This document shows, piece after piece, positions 11,701 through 22,740 of a stretch of DNA of 64,000 nt (position 1 is its first letter; the number at the start of each line of letters is the position of its first letter). Source of the DNA: Macrosoma leucophasiata (taxonomy: Eukaryota; Arthropoda; Insecta; Lepidoptera; Hedylidae); NCBI GenBank assembly GCA_036365455.1, contig JAWQUS010000002.1, forward strand, positions 1,240,001 to 1,304,000, given 5' to 3'. The position numbers and the translations under genes were made by a program. A model generated the notes under the pieces. That model saw only the letters and a list, made by a program, of their open reading frames with translations. It had not been told where the DNA came from and did not search any database.

Positions 11701-14700
11701 AACTAGTTTCATACATTTTTCTCTGTTCCTTCTTCAAATTTCAAGATCATGAATGAGAGATCAGAAATGAGGAGATCCGTATGAGAATCAAAATAGTTGA
11801 CATAGCCCAACAAAATCAACGAATAGCAAAATTCAAGTGGCATAGGGTACGGCACATACCTTGGAGAATCGACGGCCGTTGGGGCATAAAAGTTCTGACG
11901 ACTGCTTACCGAAAGACGAAACGGTTCGTTGTGGCCGTCTTTGAGGTAGACTTTTGTCCAGTAATGGACGTCTTTCAGCTGAAATGATGATGATTATAGT
12001 AAGGTTAGATGATTAAGATATACGCATAGGTGTTCTTACCTTAACAATATCAGTTGTAAATAATATTGTTCTCCCTATGTGAACCTGAATAGGTGAAACA
12101 CATTGAATCGCTTAGGATTATGATAATAAATAAATTTATTGATTCAGAGCTCGATTAGCTGCAGTTTCATAGATATTATATTTATATATGTATGCAACTA
12201 CTATTGATGTCGATTTCGTGTTATCATTGCAGCGGAGGCTGCCGAGAGATATATGGAGTTAACAGCGTGTTCCTCTGAAGACTTGGGTGTTACCTATGCT
12301 GATAACTACAGCCTGACACTCTCGGAATCTAGATGTAAATTTAATTTAATTAAGTACTTATATTAATATATTTATGACAGTTTATATTTAAAGTAAGTAC
12401 TTAATCTTAAGCCGGTTAACCTATTTTTTATGTATACCCACTTAATGATGGTGACAAACAAGCACAGATGATACGTGCAAACAAGCAAGCTGTTCACATT
12501 GATTTTACTGGTGGTAGAGTTCCAGTGAAGGAACTCGAGGGCGTAGACACCACCGCATTACCTAACCTATCTGCCACCAAGAGGTAGTGTTCTAGTGTCT
12601 AGTGTCTATCACAGAGACATAACAACTTAGGTCTCAGGGGTGACAACGCATTTGTATTTTGACCTGCCTCCGGTTTTTGTCTACAGACTATTTTATTTTA
12701 AATATTGTCCTTGTGTATTTAGGTTGTCAGAAAAAAGGCTCTTTTAGCAATAAGACCACCATTAGCACTGTGCTTCTATTTTTTTTTTTTTTTTTATGTA
12801 ATGGAAGTTGTAAACAAGCATGCAGTTCACATTGATGTTAAGTGATGACTGCAGCCTATAGACACCCACACAAAGACCAAGGTCAAAATGCAGATGCGTT
12901 ACCACTCCTGAGGCCTAAGGTCTTATGCCTCTGTGCCGGAAATTACAGGGCCGTACATTACCACCTGACCGGAACACGATAGTGTTGAACACTACCATTT
13001 AGCGGCAAGTATATTAGGTAATGCGGTGGTGCCTACGCCCGCGAGCTCCATCACTGGAGCTCTACCACCAGTAAGTCTTTAGTGTTACTTCTCTGTTTGC
13101 TACTTGGTGTATAATCCTACTTCCTGCTAATTATTATAAATGCGAAAGTTTGTGAGTAAGGATGGATGGATGATTGTTACTCTTTCACGAAAATACTCCT
13201 GGACGGATTTGGATGAAAATTTCCAGTAATATAGGAAACATTGGAATAACATATAGACTACAATTTTCAATGATTAAAAGTACACGCGGACAAAGTCGCG
13301 AGCAAGAACTAGTCAAGAATATATTATTATTGTTACCTGCATCTTATCTTACCATTATATTGTTAACTTATCTGTGTATGTCATGTCACCAGTGCCAGCA
13401 GCTGGCTACACAATCATTAATCAACCGGTAGTCAAGTTAACCGGAATGGACAGCCAGGAAGACATCTTGGAAGAATCTGGTAATTCAATAATTGATATTA
13501 TTTTAGACTTAGGGGCCATCCATAAATTACGTCACACGTAAATGGGGAGGGAGGGTATCACCGAAATGTGACAATGTGTGACAAGGGGCAGGAGGGGTCG
13601 AAAGTTTTGTGACGTCACATGTTAAAATTTAAAATACTGAAACGTGAAATCTAGATGTGAATAAAAAACTCTAAAAATCTACGAACTTGATCTATATTTA
13701 TCAATAATTCACTATATTTATTGATTCGAGTGAGACTCAACTTCACAAGAATTTTGAATGGTAAGGGTTTAAATAGGTTTAAGTCGTCTGCGAGTGCTCG
13801 CTCGCTTTTCTACCGTTCCGCGCGTCGGTTGTTAGCGAGACCTGCGACAAGTACTGCCACATGCGCCGGCGCAGTGACTTCAATACGTTCCTATTGTTTA
13901 GTGACAGTCAAAATAAGCAAAAAATGGAAAAAGCTGTTTTCTCTCGATTATTTTTGAGTACATGAATAAATTTTAAAAATATGTGACGTCACATCAGGAG
14001 GGAGGGGCTTATAAAAATGTGACAACCTGTGACAAGGACGGGGGGAGGGGTCCAAAAGTCCCGAAATTCGTGTGACGTAATTTATGGATGGCCCCTTACC
14101 TACCTAACTAAATGTCTAAAATATTGGGTTAGAAATAAATTATGAATACAACCATATCTCCCACTCCCAGTGGCTGATCTAGCCATCATTTGGCTATATT
14201 ATTGGCCCATAAACATACTTCTAATGAGCCATAAACTCATAAAGATAATACATTTTAGTGAGACAACAATAAAGAGTACGCTCGTATGACTTCGTTCATA
14301 ATAATTAATAACGTCTGAAAACAAAGGTGATAGGCGCTCGTTCGGAAACGTCGGCCAGTAGTTGCTACTACAAGTAGACAACAGGAAAACAGTTTAATCA
14401 ATGAAAACAGTTAGATTAAGCCTGGGTTGCACCAAAATATTTACGAGGTATTATAGACTTTAATTAACAGATTTCTATGTTAGAGAAGGATGTGAAATGT
14501 TACAATTACTTTAACTTTAACAAATATCGTGGTGCAACCCAGGCTGAATAGCCTTTCTTAAAGATGCTTCACGACTATTGCTATACTCCTGTGTCAGTAC
14601 AAGAACAGGACCCATGGGCTTGTCCGGTGCCGGCGGACCGCAAGTACCAGTTCCGTTGGGTTCTCGGCGTGGTGCGGCTGTACCGGAGTGAGGCGGACGT

Positions 14701-17700
14701 CGCCGAGAACAAGCAGCTGCCCTACAAGCACGTCAGCTTCCAGAACTACGTTGAAGATCTCGGACATATGGTAGAAATGATCACCGATGGACCCCTGTAA
14801 GTTGTCACAACAAGGTCACTAATAACTGTAATTACCTATATTTTTACTGGTGGTAGAGCTCCAGTGACGGAGCTCGGGGGCGCAGGCACCACCGCATTAC
14901 CTAATATACTTGCCGCTAAATGGTAGTGTTCAGCACTATCGTGTTCCGGTCAGGTGGTAATGTACGGTCCTGTAATTTCCGCCACAGAGGCATAACACCT
15001 TAGGCATCAGGAGTGGTAACGCATCTGCACTTTGATCTTGGTCTTTGTGTGGGTGTTTATAGGCTGCAGGCATCTCTTAACATCAACGTGAACCGCATGC
15101 TTATTTGCCACATCCATTACATAAAAACAAAAAAATATTAAGAATTATAATAAAAAATATTACCTACCGTTTTCTAGAAAATCATTCTGCTACCGTCGAC
15201 TGAGCTTCCTATCCTCCAAGTTCAAGATGCATGTCCTTCTCAACGAACTACACGAGTTGGCTCTGCAGAAGGCAGTGCCGCACAGGGACTTCTACAACAT
15301 AAGGCAAGATCCACCGATCCGCATTTGGAGCAGCGTGGTGGAGTAAGCTCCAGGCCCTCCCCCCAAAGAAAGGGGAGAGACTCGTGCCCAGTAGTGAGAC
15401 GTATAATGGGTTGCCATTATTATTAAGGCAAGATCACTTGTGTAGTAGCTACTAGCTTCCTGTGAACCCCTGAACTCTATCTATTATCGCTCTCTACTAA
15501 CGATATTAAATTTATTTTAATTTAAAAAAAGTCTCGGGTTCATGTCCCGCCTGAAGTCAAACTTCCTTTCCATTTATTTGATAAAAAATGTTTAGAGTGG
15601 GTACAAGCTTCTCAATGCCTCATAAACCAATTGCACAACAGGAAGGTGGACACGCACATCCACGCGGCATCCTGCATGAACCAACAGCATCTCCTGCGGT
15701 TCATGAAGCACTCGCTCCGCAACCGCGGCCGGGAGGTGGTGGCGTTGCGAAATGGAACACCTGTCACGCTCGAGGAAGTCTTCCAGGAGATGCGGCTAGA
15801 TGCTTATGATCTGAACGTGGATGTGCTTGACGTGCATGCTGTACGTTGTTAGAATACGATTACTCTTCTCTAATTTGGATTACAGTCTTTCGCTAAATTT
15901 TGCTAACAGTCTCTTGTAGCCTAGTGGGCCACTAGTAGTAATATGCTGGGGCAATAGTTGTTGCAATATCGCGGAATAAGCCGCAGATCGCAATGGTGGT
16001 AGTTTGATCAAGGGACTCCCCTTGATCAAACTACCACCATTGCGATCGCCAATGCGCTTGCCAAGCGTGACGGTTACGGCAATTCTCTCCTTATGTCTTT
16101 CGCGGCTGTGATGATGAAAATATGTTCACTTCTCACAAGATAACTAATTTAGTGTACCTATATGTGGAAAAAAGAGGATTATAAACACACAACCACATCA
16201 CTTTCTTTATTTCATTGTCATTTTAGGCTATGCTAATATGTCTACCTTATTAGTTAACTTATAAACAAATTCACCATCGCCTATTACTTGGTGTAGATTG
16301 AAAATTTGATTGATTTCTTTTGCAAGGACCGCAACACGTTCCATCGTTTCGACAAGTTCAATGCAAAGTACAACCCAGTTGGCGAAAGTCGTCTGCGCGA
16401 GGTGTTCCTCAAGACAGATAATTACATGAATGGCAAATACTTTGCTATGATAATTAAGGTAAGCAATCATAATATCTACGGCGCAGGCGCAGGCTCGAGC
16501 TTCTACTATAACGGCTGGACTTCATCACCACACGAACGTACCTCCAGAACACAGGTTAGGTGACCTGTGAGAGTACTTACGGAGGCAGTGTGCAACAGAG
16601 ATAACGCTCTATGATGTAGAATCTAGCCGCTTGTCTCTTTCCTGAAATCGATGTACAATATTTCTTGCTTTCTTATATTCACAGGAGGTTATAGCCGACC
16701 TAGAAGAGAACAAGTATACGTATGCCGAGCCGCGGCTCTCCATCTACTGCAAGAGCCAGGAGGAGTGGACCAAGCTGGCGACGTGGGCGCTGCGGCACAA
16801 CGTGCACTCTTCTCATATGCGCTGGCTGATACAGATCCCACGGCTTTAGTGCGTGACAACCTCAAATCTTTTTGTATGTCATAAGTATTCAATGGAGAGA
16901 TCTGGCGGGAACGCGGGAAAGAGCCGTGCGTGCATGATTATGATTATCAAAACTTGTGTATTTATACTCTTGTTTTCATGTGTAAAAATGGTGGGATTTT
17001 TGTCATAACGCATTCGATAACATGCACGGGCAGTGCCGTCGTCCGGAAGGGAAGCGCGAGGCCTAAGTCGTTTTGTGTCTTTTGTTCTTAAATTAGGAAG
17101 CCATCCCTACTATCCTCTTACTAATATTATAAATGCGAAAGTAACTCTGTCTGTCTGTTTGTTACCTTTTCACGGCCAAACGACTGAACCGATTTTAATG
17201 AAATTTGGTACAGAGATAGAGCTGACCTTGAGAAAGAACAGAGGCTACTTAGTTATTTATAAAACGATATCTACGCGGGCGAAGCCGCGGACAACAGCTA
17301 GTACTAAATATAATAAAAGCGGATTGCTATAACTGCAGATCATTAAAGCAATGCGTTTGTACTACGTTCCCAAGGTCATAGGCTATCCGTGTCTTTCCTT
17401 TCTCGTCTTCACATATTTTATACTGCAGTATCCAAAACACGAAACAACTATGTATTTCTCTGTTTCTTGTGTTTACACGATTCCATGTGCGCGTGTAAAG
17501 GTCAAACAAAATCTTCCCTGTTGTTACAGCGACATCTACCGCATCAACAAGTTGCTGAAAAACTTCCAAGAGTTTCTGAACAACCTGTTCGAACCGCTAT
17601 TCAAAGTCTCCATTGATCCTTCTTCCAATCTTGAACTACACAAGTTCTTAACGGTATTTATATTTTTGTATGTAACCAATGTGGTTTTCCACAGGCATGC

Positions 17701-20700
17701 GGTTCATATGGATGTTAAGTGATGACTGCTGCCTGTAGACATCAACACAATAACCAGAAATATTTAGTTATTATGGGGCTGTGCATTACCATCTAATCCG
17801 AGCACGATAGTGCTGAATACTACCATTTGGCGACAGATAGATTAGATGGTGGTCCCTACACAGGGACTCTACAATCAGTAAAAATTGTAGCGCCACTACA
17901 TTACCTTAGCACTACGTACTCGCAACTCGTCTAAAGGAGATGTTGCGAGCTCGGCTCTGGATCGTACACGTCCTCAAAAAATAGGTAAATTAAAGAAGAA
18001 TCCGAAAAAAATACAATTAATTTATTCAATAATATATTTTAGAGTTACAACCACATTTCATTCAAACGATTTTATCATTTTCAACTATGTTAAACATTGC
18101 GGCGATACAGCCGACACTTGGGATCAATCGATTTTGATAGTATTTAATAAATATTCCTTTTTTCTCCAAGTACTATATAATCAAAATACAATTTAAAAAA
18201 TGTCAAAATGACATCGCCCGCCATATTACATTTCTCATTTATATTGGTTTTCAGTTGCAATTCTAACTGCAAATAATATTTTGTAACTGCAAACAAAGCT
18301 AAATAAGTGAAAATATGCAGTAAAAAACGTGTTTATATTGATTTTGCCTGTTTAATGATATTGTGTACAATACATGGCCGGAGGTCCATACATTTTTGCA
18401 ACATCTCCTTTTATGTACGTACCTACTGCAATAATAGTTTCTTAAGTATAATGATGGAGAAATAAGAGAAAAGAAGTGAAATAAGAACAATAATTATGGG
18501 CTTTTATTCCACCTTTTTTCCTACCCCTAGTTTGCACTAAAAACATTAAACATGATGATGTTTCGCAACTCGTCGCATAAAGTATGTATTGCGATGAATG
18601 TCTTGTTGGTGCTAGCGTTCGCACTGATATCAAACCTATCATTTTTACATGTTTTTATGTGAATGTTTCATCAATGCAAACTCACAAAAAGGCTAAAAGG
18701 ACATGAACTTGCAGATCCAATTTTTATTGGCAATTTCAAAAGACGTGATAAACGAATTGTGGCCTACATACACTAAACAGACATGAGACTTGTCAACGAA
18801 TGTTTTCAGCAAGTGATCGGCTTCGACAGTGTAGACGACGAGTCTAAGCCGGAGAATCCGAACCTGAGCGAGAGCATACGTAGCCCGGAACAGTGGACCG
18901 ACGAGGAAAACCCGCCCTACGCGTACTATCTTTACTACATGTACGCGAATATGGTGGCGCTCAATCAACTACGCAAGTATGTCAGAGTCGAGTAGATATA
19001 AAGAATTAGGGAATTAAAGAGTCAAAAAACCGTGTAGTTCAAATTGGTAAAGCATTTTAAATTTCTCATGGTAGAATATATAAGGGTGCTTTTCTATCAG
19101 AGATGTGCCATGCAGCTATGCTGCGAAGATGTGAAATCCACGCTACGAAAATATGTGACCGTTTCCACCAATACTAAGCTCTGTACGAGGAAAATGCGCT
19201 ATGAAGATGCCCCGCCGCAAAAAGCGCGGCATACTGTAGGTAGGTACCTTACTCTGTTCTGCACATTCACAGCTACACCATTCGCGACGGCCCAAAGCAC
19301 GCATTCATATCATCTGTGGTGGAAAAGCACCCTAAGACTCCCTTCTATCCTGTATTTATTAGGGGAAAATTTCAATTTCGTCACACTCTCGCTATATCTT
19401 TTTTCATGGACGCCCGCTGTCTAAGGGACTAAGGGAACAGACGGTTCAGTCGCATAAGGCACCTTTCGCAAAATGCACCCCAACGACGGGTAGTGTGAGA
19501 CTCATACGCACTAAAACCTCGCGGTGTTTCGACTCGTCCATCATCAGTGGTGAGGTTACGGAAACTTACGCACACATCCGCGACCCCACCGGTGGCTGCT
19601 CGATTCCGAACCCTTCATAGGGCTCTCTAATTACTTCAGCTAGTTAATACAGTCACATAATGTCAGGGAGCAAGGCATGAACACGTTCGTGCTGCGTCCG
19701 CACTGCGGCGAGGCGGGCCCGCCCGCGCACCTGTGTGCCGGCTTCCTGCTCGCCGAGAACATCTCACACGGACTCATACTCAGGAAGGTCAGCCTAGTCA
19801 TCTAGCATATTTTTATGGTCAATGACCAAATCCATGAGTAGTTATCATCATCATATACCAGAGGGCCATGCCAGGATGTCGTGTCCATCACTCCAGCAAG
19901 GTCAAACTTTTGTAATATCATCAACAGACAGAGATGTTATGTGAGCAAAAGCTGACAGTCATGAAGTGAAAACTATGAAGATCCTGATTAATTTCTTGTA
20001 TCTCTAAGCAGATCTTGTATCTCTAAGCTTTCTTTTTCTATAGGACAAAGAAGACAGAATTATTATTCTGCTAAGACAGAATGTACGAAATACCAAAATA
20101 TTCTTCTTCGGCTGTTTTCGTCATAAATTAGTTTTAGGCTCATTGAATATTACAAAAGATGCATTACCGCAGGTGCCCGCTCTCCAGTACATCTATTATC
20201 TAGCGCAAATCTACATCGCGATGTCACCACTCAGCAACAACTCGCTGTTCTTGCGCTACCACCGCAACCCACTGCCCGAATACTTCGCAAGGGGGCTGCG
20301 AGTCACGCTCAGCACAGACGATCCTCTTCAGTTCCATTATACCAAGGTGACGCATTAATTCTGTTTCTTTAGGTATACCTATGCAGTATTTTAACCTTTC
20401 AAGGATCGTACGGCCACCGGCGGCGAGACACAATTGAATTTCAATTGTCATATTTTTCTCGTGTCTGGAGGGTTAACTCATAATCATAATAATTTATTTA
20501 CCAGAATGTAGTGGGTACATGAAGGTACATATGGTGAGGTAATAATATTATAGCACTATCACATTCTACCATTACAATGGTGTGTAAAATATCCATAGAC
20601 TTAACAAAATATGTCAAAATATTATTATTGTAATTCGAATATTTATAATTAATTAAAGTCAAAGTTATTATTGCAAATTGTGGTCAATTAGATTTTATTA

Positions 20701-22006
20701 AAGCGATAAAGTTTATTGAAGATTTTAATAATTTAATTTCAATATTGATAATAATAATAATACATATTTATTTAGTCAAATTATTGAGTAATTAATCAAT
20801 CATAATATTGTTTTATGTGTCATATAATCCTTTAAGTCATAAAAACAAAAACAAGCGTCGTCGGTAGTTTATTGTAGACTCTAATAACGTTAACATAAGC
20901 ATTTCTTTCATGGAATTCAATCCTATATTGTGGTTTAAACAGTTTAAATTGATTTCTGGCCCTAGCATTTCTACTTGTATATTCGAAATTAAGTTTAAAA
21001 TAACATGGATGCTGCTTTACAAAAACACATAGCTCTCTAATATACATGCAAGCCAACGGTAAGATACGAAATTTATCAAATAAGGGCTTACAACTGTCTA
21101 AGCACCAAGCTCCACAAATGGCTCTTACACATTTTTTTTGGACAACAAAAGCTTTATTAATTGCAACTGAATTTCCCCACAATAAGACATTATATTCTTA
21201 ATAAGAATACATTTCACTTGGATGGTTCGTTGCCTCAAAATCATGAAGCCATTACCCCTCTTGAGATCTAAGCTGTTCATAGCCTCTGTGAATGTAGTGT
21301 TATCACTTATTCTATATGAATCATCCTCTCAACCCAGGAAGCGCTAATGGAAGAATATAGTGTCGCGGCGCAGGCGTGGAAGTTGAGCTCGTGCGACATG
21401 TGCGAGCTGGCGCGCAACTCCGTGCTCATGTCAGGATTCCCTTATGAGGTTGTTTGTTCGTTTGTACAATGAGGATTGAAAGTTGGACTAAGGTGCGTTT
21501 GCACCAAAGTATGTATTTATTAAAGTTTAAATTAATTAAGAATAGTAACATTGACACGAACGTATTATTTACATTGTTAAAGTTACCAGGCCAGTTACCA
21601 GAAGTAACAAGATCTGATAGTAAAGATAGACAATTGACATTAACAATTAATTTAACCAGCGTCTCCTTTGGTTGGTTACAGTTAACAGTTAAAGTTATGA
21701 CGTCATTTAACAATTTTCAAGTGGTGCAATGCAACTCATTCTGTGTATCCACTACTGATAAATTTGTTGCAACTCAGCCTAAAGTCAAGTGATTAGGGTT
21801 TGTGCTTGATTTAATTACGTAAATTGAGCAGTATGCGCTGTGTACAGATGAAGTGCCACTGGGTGGGCGGGCAGCACGTTCGCGAGGGTGCGGCGGGGAA
21901 CGACATCACGCGCACCAATGTGCCCGACGCGCGCCTCTCCTTCCGCCACGAGACGCTACTCGACGAGCTCGACAACTTGCGCGCCGTATGTACCACACGT
22001 ATTTAG
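8768..22006 (+). CDS. AMPD2: AMP deaminase (AMPD2-type), 5' partial, multi-exon
   Basis: Deaminates AMP to IMP in the cytosolic purine nucleotide cycle. Exons: 8768-8888, 11387-11576, 12233-12334, 13393-13479, 14564-14796, 15178-15303, 15642-15840, 16327-16458, 16685-16848, 17530-17653, 18810-18976, 19667-19787, 20173-20346, 21338-21448 and 21848-22006. Family landmarks in order: [16 protein letters not shown]; the zinc-binding [63 protein letters not shown]; catalytic [10 protein letters not shown]; and [13 protein letters not shown]. Phases agree at every junction except 13479/14564, where a small exon is missing or an indel exists. The donor at 11576 (T|GTTGGT) is weak. The intron after 15303 uses GC-AG. 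The last exon may end at 21985 on a GTATGT donor rather than at the TAG at 22004. N-terminal exons are not found. Identity is firm; the paralogue name is by resemblance. Confidence 0.93.
9174..9375 (-). mobile_element. Helitron-like end (CTAG plus hairpin)
   Basis: CTAG at 9174-9177 is followed by TGTGCCCGCGACTTTGTTCGCG, the hairpin found at the 3' ends of several elements here, in reverse. The far end is not defined. It lies in the AMPD2 intron after 8888. Confidence 0.6.
9632..10062 (+). repeat. CCACCAACR-type minisatellite
   Basis: About 430 bp of variable units built on CCACCA, CAACACCAC and CCACCAACG, nearly free of G on the + strand. It gives long Thr/Asn/Pro-rich open frames on one strand and Gly/Val-rich frames on the other; these are artefacts of the repeat. 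Confidence 0.9.
10235..10690 (+). repeat. interspersed repeat with GACA/GACG microsatellite
   Basis: The stretch GTGCGAGTCGAACTCG, CACGAAGGGTTCCG, GATACGGCCTGGTGACAGACAG and TTTCGTACTAAAAGG is a repeat type. Related pieces lie at 33304-33490 and 57870-58015. Confidence 0.65.
10830..11110 (-). repeat. interspersed repeat with GTCT microsatellite
   Basis: The reverse complement matches 32785-32965 nearly base for base, including AGATCGATACCGAACCCAAA, a GTCT run and TTGTTCAAGCATCACAT. This is an AMPD2 intron. Probably a non-autonomous transposon of unknown class. Confidence 0.75.
11760..11997 (+). pseudogene. RTE LINE 3' fragment
   Basis: The coding remnant reads [21 protein letters not shown], like the RTE C-terminal KWxWAGHIAR region, and ends in a TGATGATGATTA tail, the RTE 3' signature. 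5'-truncated copy in an AMPD2 intron. Confidence 0.7.
12507..12690 (+). mobile_element. Metulj-like SINE, truncated
   Basis: Begins ACTGGTGGTAGAGTTCCAGT and is recognisable to TTTTGTCTACAGAC; the 3' third is lost. A small fragment of the same family (GACAAACAAGCAC) precedes it near 12460. Confidence 0.75.
12779..13072 (-). mobile_element. Metulj-like SINE, full length
   Basis: T-run of about 17, then ATGTAATGGAAG, GTTAAGTGATGACTGCAGCC, ending CTCTACCACCAGT. Confidence 0.88.
13115..13312 (+). mobile_element. Helitron-like non-autonomous element
   Basis: Starts TCCTAC, contains TTATAAATGCGAAAG, and ends in a GC hairpin (CGCGGACAAAGTCGCG) followed by CTAG. It is flanked by A and T, as expected for Helitron insertion. 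AMPD2 intron. Confidence 0.7.
13512..14095. mobile_element. Harbinger-like MITE, 584 bp
   Basis: Perfect 27-bp terminal inverted repeats start GGGGCCATCCATAAATTACG at 13512 and close at 14095. The flanking trinucleotide TTA is duplicated (13509-13511 and 14096-14098), as in PIF/Harbinger insertions. There is no open frame of note. A diverged, SINE-split relative lies at 31841-32440. Confidence 0.88.
14424..14543. mobile_element. MITE with CCTGGGTTGCACC ends
   Basis: Inverted ends CCTGGGTTGCACCA and TGGTGCAACCCAGG bound about 120 bp. Relatives are at 21487-21790, 52261-52400 and possibly 62829. This copy stops 20 bp before an AMPD2 exon. Confidence 0.75.
14846..15134 (+). mobile_element. Metulj-like SINE, full length
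   Basis: ACTGGTGGTAGAGCTCCAGT head and ACATAAAAACAAAAAAA tail, in an AMPD2 intron in the same orientation as the gene. Confidence 0.87.
15312..15424 (-). mobile_element. short retroposon with 11-bp target duplication
   Basis: The body reads CCGATCCGCATTTGGAGCAG to CGTATAATGGGTTGCC with an ATT-repeat edge. It is related to 59000-59225 (same orientation) and, reversed, to 31320-31560 and 49088-49300. Flanking copies of AAGGCAAGATC lie at 15301-15311 and 15425-15435, and the left copy contains the splice donor of the AMPD2 exon ending at 15303. Confidence 0.8.
15527..15595 (+). repeat. fragment of tRNA-like family Q
   Basis: Retains the B-box part GGGTTCATGTCCCGC, then CTGAAGTCAAAC and TTTCCATTTATTT, as in the copies at 27832 and 53811. 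The 5' half is missing. Confidence 0.6.
15986..16047. repeat. perfect 29-bp hairpin, 4-base loop
   Basis: The left arm starts GATCGCAATGGTGG and the right arm ends CCACCATTGCGATC; all 29 positions pair around the loop ACTC. It lies in the AMPD2 intron between 15840 and 16327. Confidence 0.95.
17104..17301 (+). mobile_element. Helitron-like non-autonomous element
   Basis: TCCCTACTATCCTC start, ATTATAAATGCGAAAG, TTTTAATGAAATTTGGTAC, the hairpin GCGGGCGAAGCCGCGG and a CTAG end, between A and T. It is the cleanest copy of this family. Others are at 37162-37349, 43094-43281 and 52875-53077. Confidence 0.82.
17663..17879 (-). mobile_element. Metulj-like SINE, diverged
   Basis: Retains GGATGTTAAGTGATGACTGC and AGTGCTGAATACTACCATTT; the head end is degraded to CTACAATCAGT. 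It begins about 10 bp after the donor of the AMPD2 exon ending at 17653. Confidence 0.75.
17934..18412 (+). repeat. about 480-bp repeat, GGAGATGTTGC ends, copy 1
   Basis: Left end GGAGATGTTGCGAGCTCGG, right end TTTTTGCAACATCTCC. Copy 2 (29088-29560) is highly similar along the whole length. No coding capacity is recognised. Probably a MITE. Confidence 0.8.
19425..19640. repeat. GC-richer unclassified block in AMPD2 intron
   Basis: More GC-rich than the surrounding intron, with no frame matching AMP deaminase. Possibly a transposon remnant. Confidence 0.35.
20630..21200 (-). pseudogene. 5'-truncated jockey-type LINE, C-terminal fragment
   Basis: The minus-strand frame 20832-21182 (116 residues) reads [14 protein letters not shown] and [14 protein letters not shown], then [15 protein letters not shown] and VYNKLP. 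This is the standard end of jockey/CR1-like LINE ORF2 proteins. The RT core is absent. It lies in the AMPD2 intron between 20346 and 21338. Confidence 0.8.
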
Positions 22007-22021
22007 ATAGAGGATTTTTAC

Positions 22022-22370
22022 GAACTCAAACTCAAACTCAAAAATTCATTTAATCACTTGGAAATAATAGAATTTGCTTGTGATAGGTCAAATTACAAAT
22101 ATAAAATTAAAGCGAATAACAACTGATACGTTGATTAATATGTCAAAGTAAATAAATTAATAATAGTCCAAAAATACTTAATAATAAAAATAGGTATCAA
22201 CAGAATGTTCCATACTCTCTTTTACAAACGGCAAGATAAGACTAAACAAAAAAATATGGGACATTCCTTGTCATTCACTGGCAGAGTTCCAAAGCCCACA
22301 TTACTGAGAAAAAACCTGCCAAAACAAAACTCAGTACGCTCATCAATGTACCCAATACGCGCCTTTTTTT
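22022..22370 (-). mobile_element. LINE 3' end with CTCAAA-repeat tail
   Basis: Edge repeat CTCAAACTCAAACTCAAA, then TTTAATCACTTGGAAAT and CATTCACTGGCAGAGTTCC. The same 3' end is seen at 33655-33925, 38984-39575, 43880-44145 and 60309-60545. It starts 15 bp after the AMPD2 stop codon. Confidence 0.75.
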
Positions 22371-22740
22371 TAACGAGGTGAAAATGTCTTATCTCTCATC
22401 CGGCTCTCTAGGAGTGCTGGGATATGAGGGACTGGAACCTTCTAAAACCACCTCGGTGCAGACTTCAGTGCACGAAGGGGGGTACACTAAAACACTGCTC
22501 CGGTTGCCACGCACTTCGCCTCCCTAAGGCTCGTCCACGGGACTTTGATAGCTCCATTCTGCGCATACCATAACGACCTGCGGCTACCACGGTCGCCGTT
22601 CTCACGGAACCGCGAGTACTGGACGGCTAGTCTTTTTCTTTTTTTACACCGACCGGTGTCTCCTTCGGCTTAACCTAACACAGTCGGTGCGCACACAAAC
22701 TAAAAATCTCGCAGAGGTCTATATTATTATTTTTGTATTC
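22371..22740. repeat. GC-richer unclassified block between AMPD2 and GFM2
   Basis: Contains GGAACCGCGAGTACTGGACGG and other stretches unlike the flanks. No gene recognised. Likely an old retroelement piece. Confidence 0.35.

Noticed and set aside
15986..16047. microRNA precursor
   Set aside because: The stem is perfect with a 4-base loop, shorter than insect pre-miRNAs, with no bulges and no star/mature asymmetry visible.
21454..21792. 112-codon frame in AMPD2 intron
   Set aside because: It covers a MITE-like stretch with GGTTGCAC-type edges and has no coding bias.
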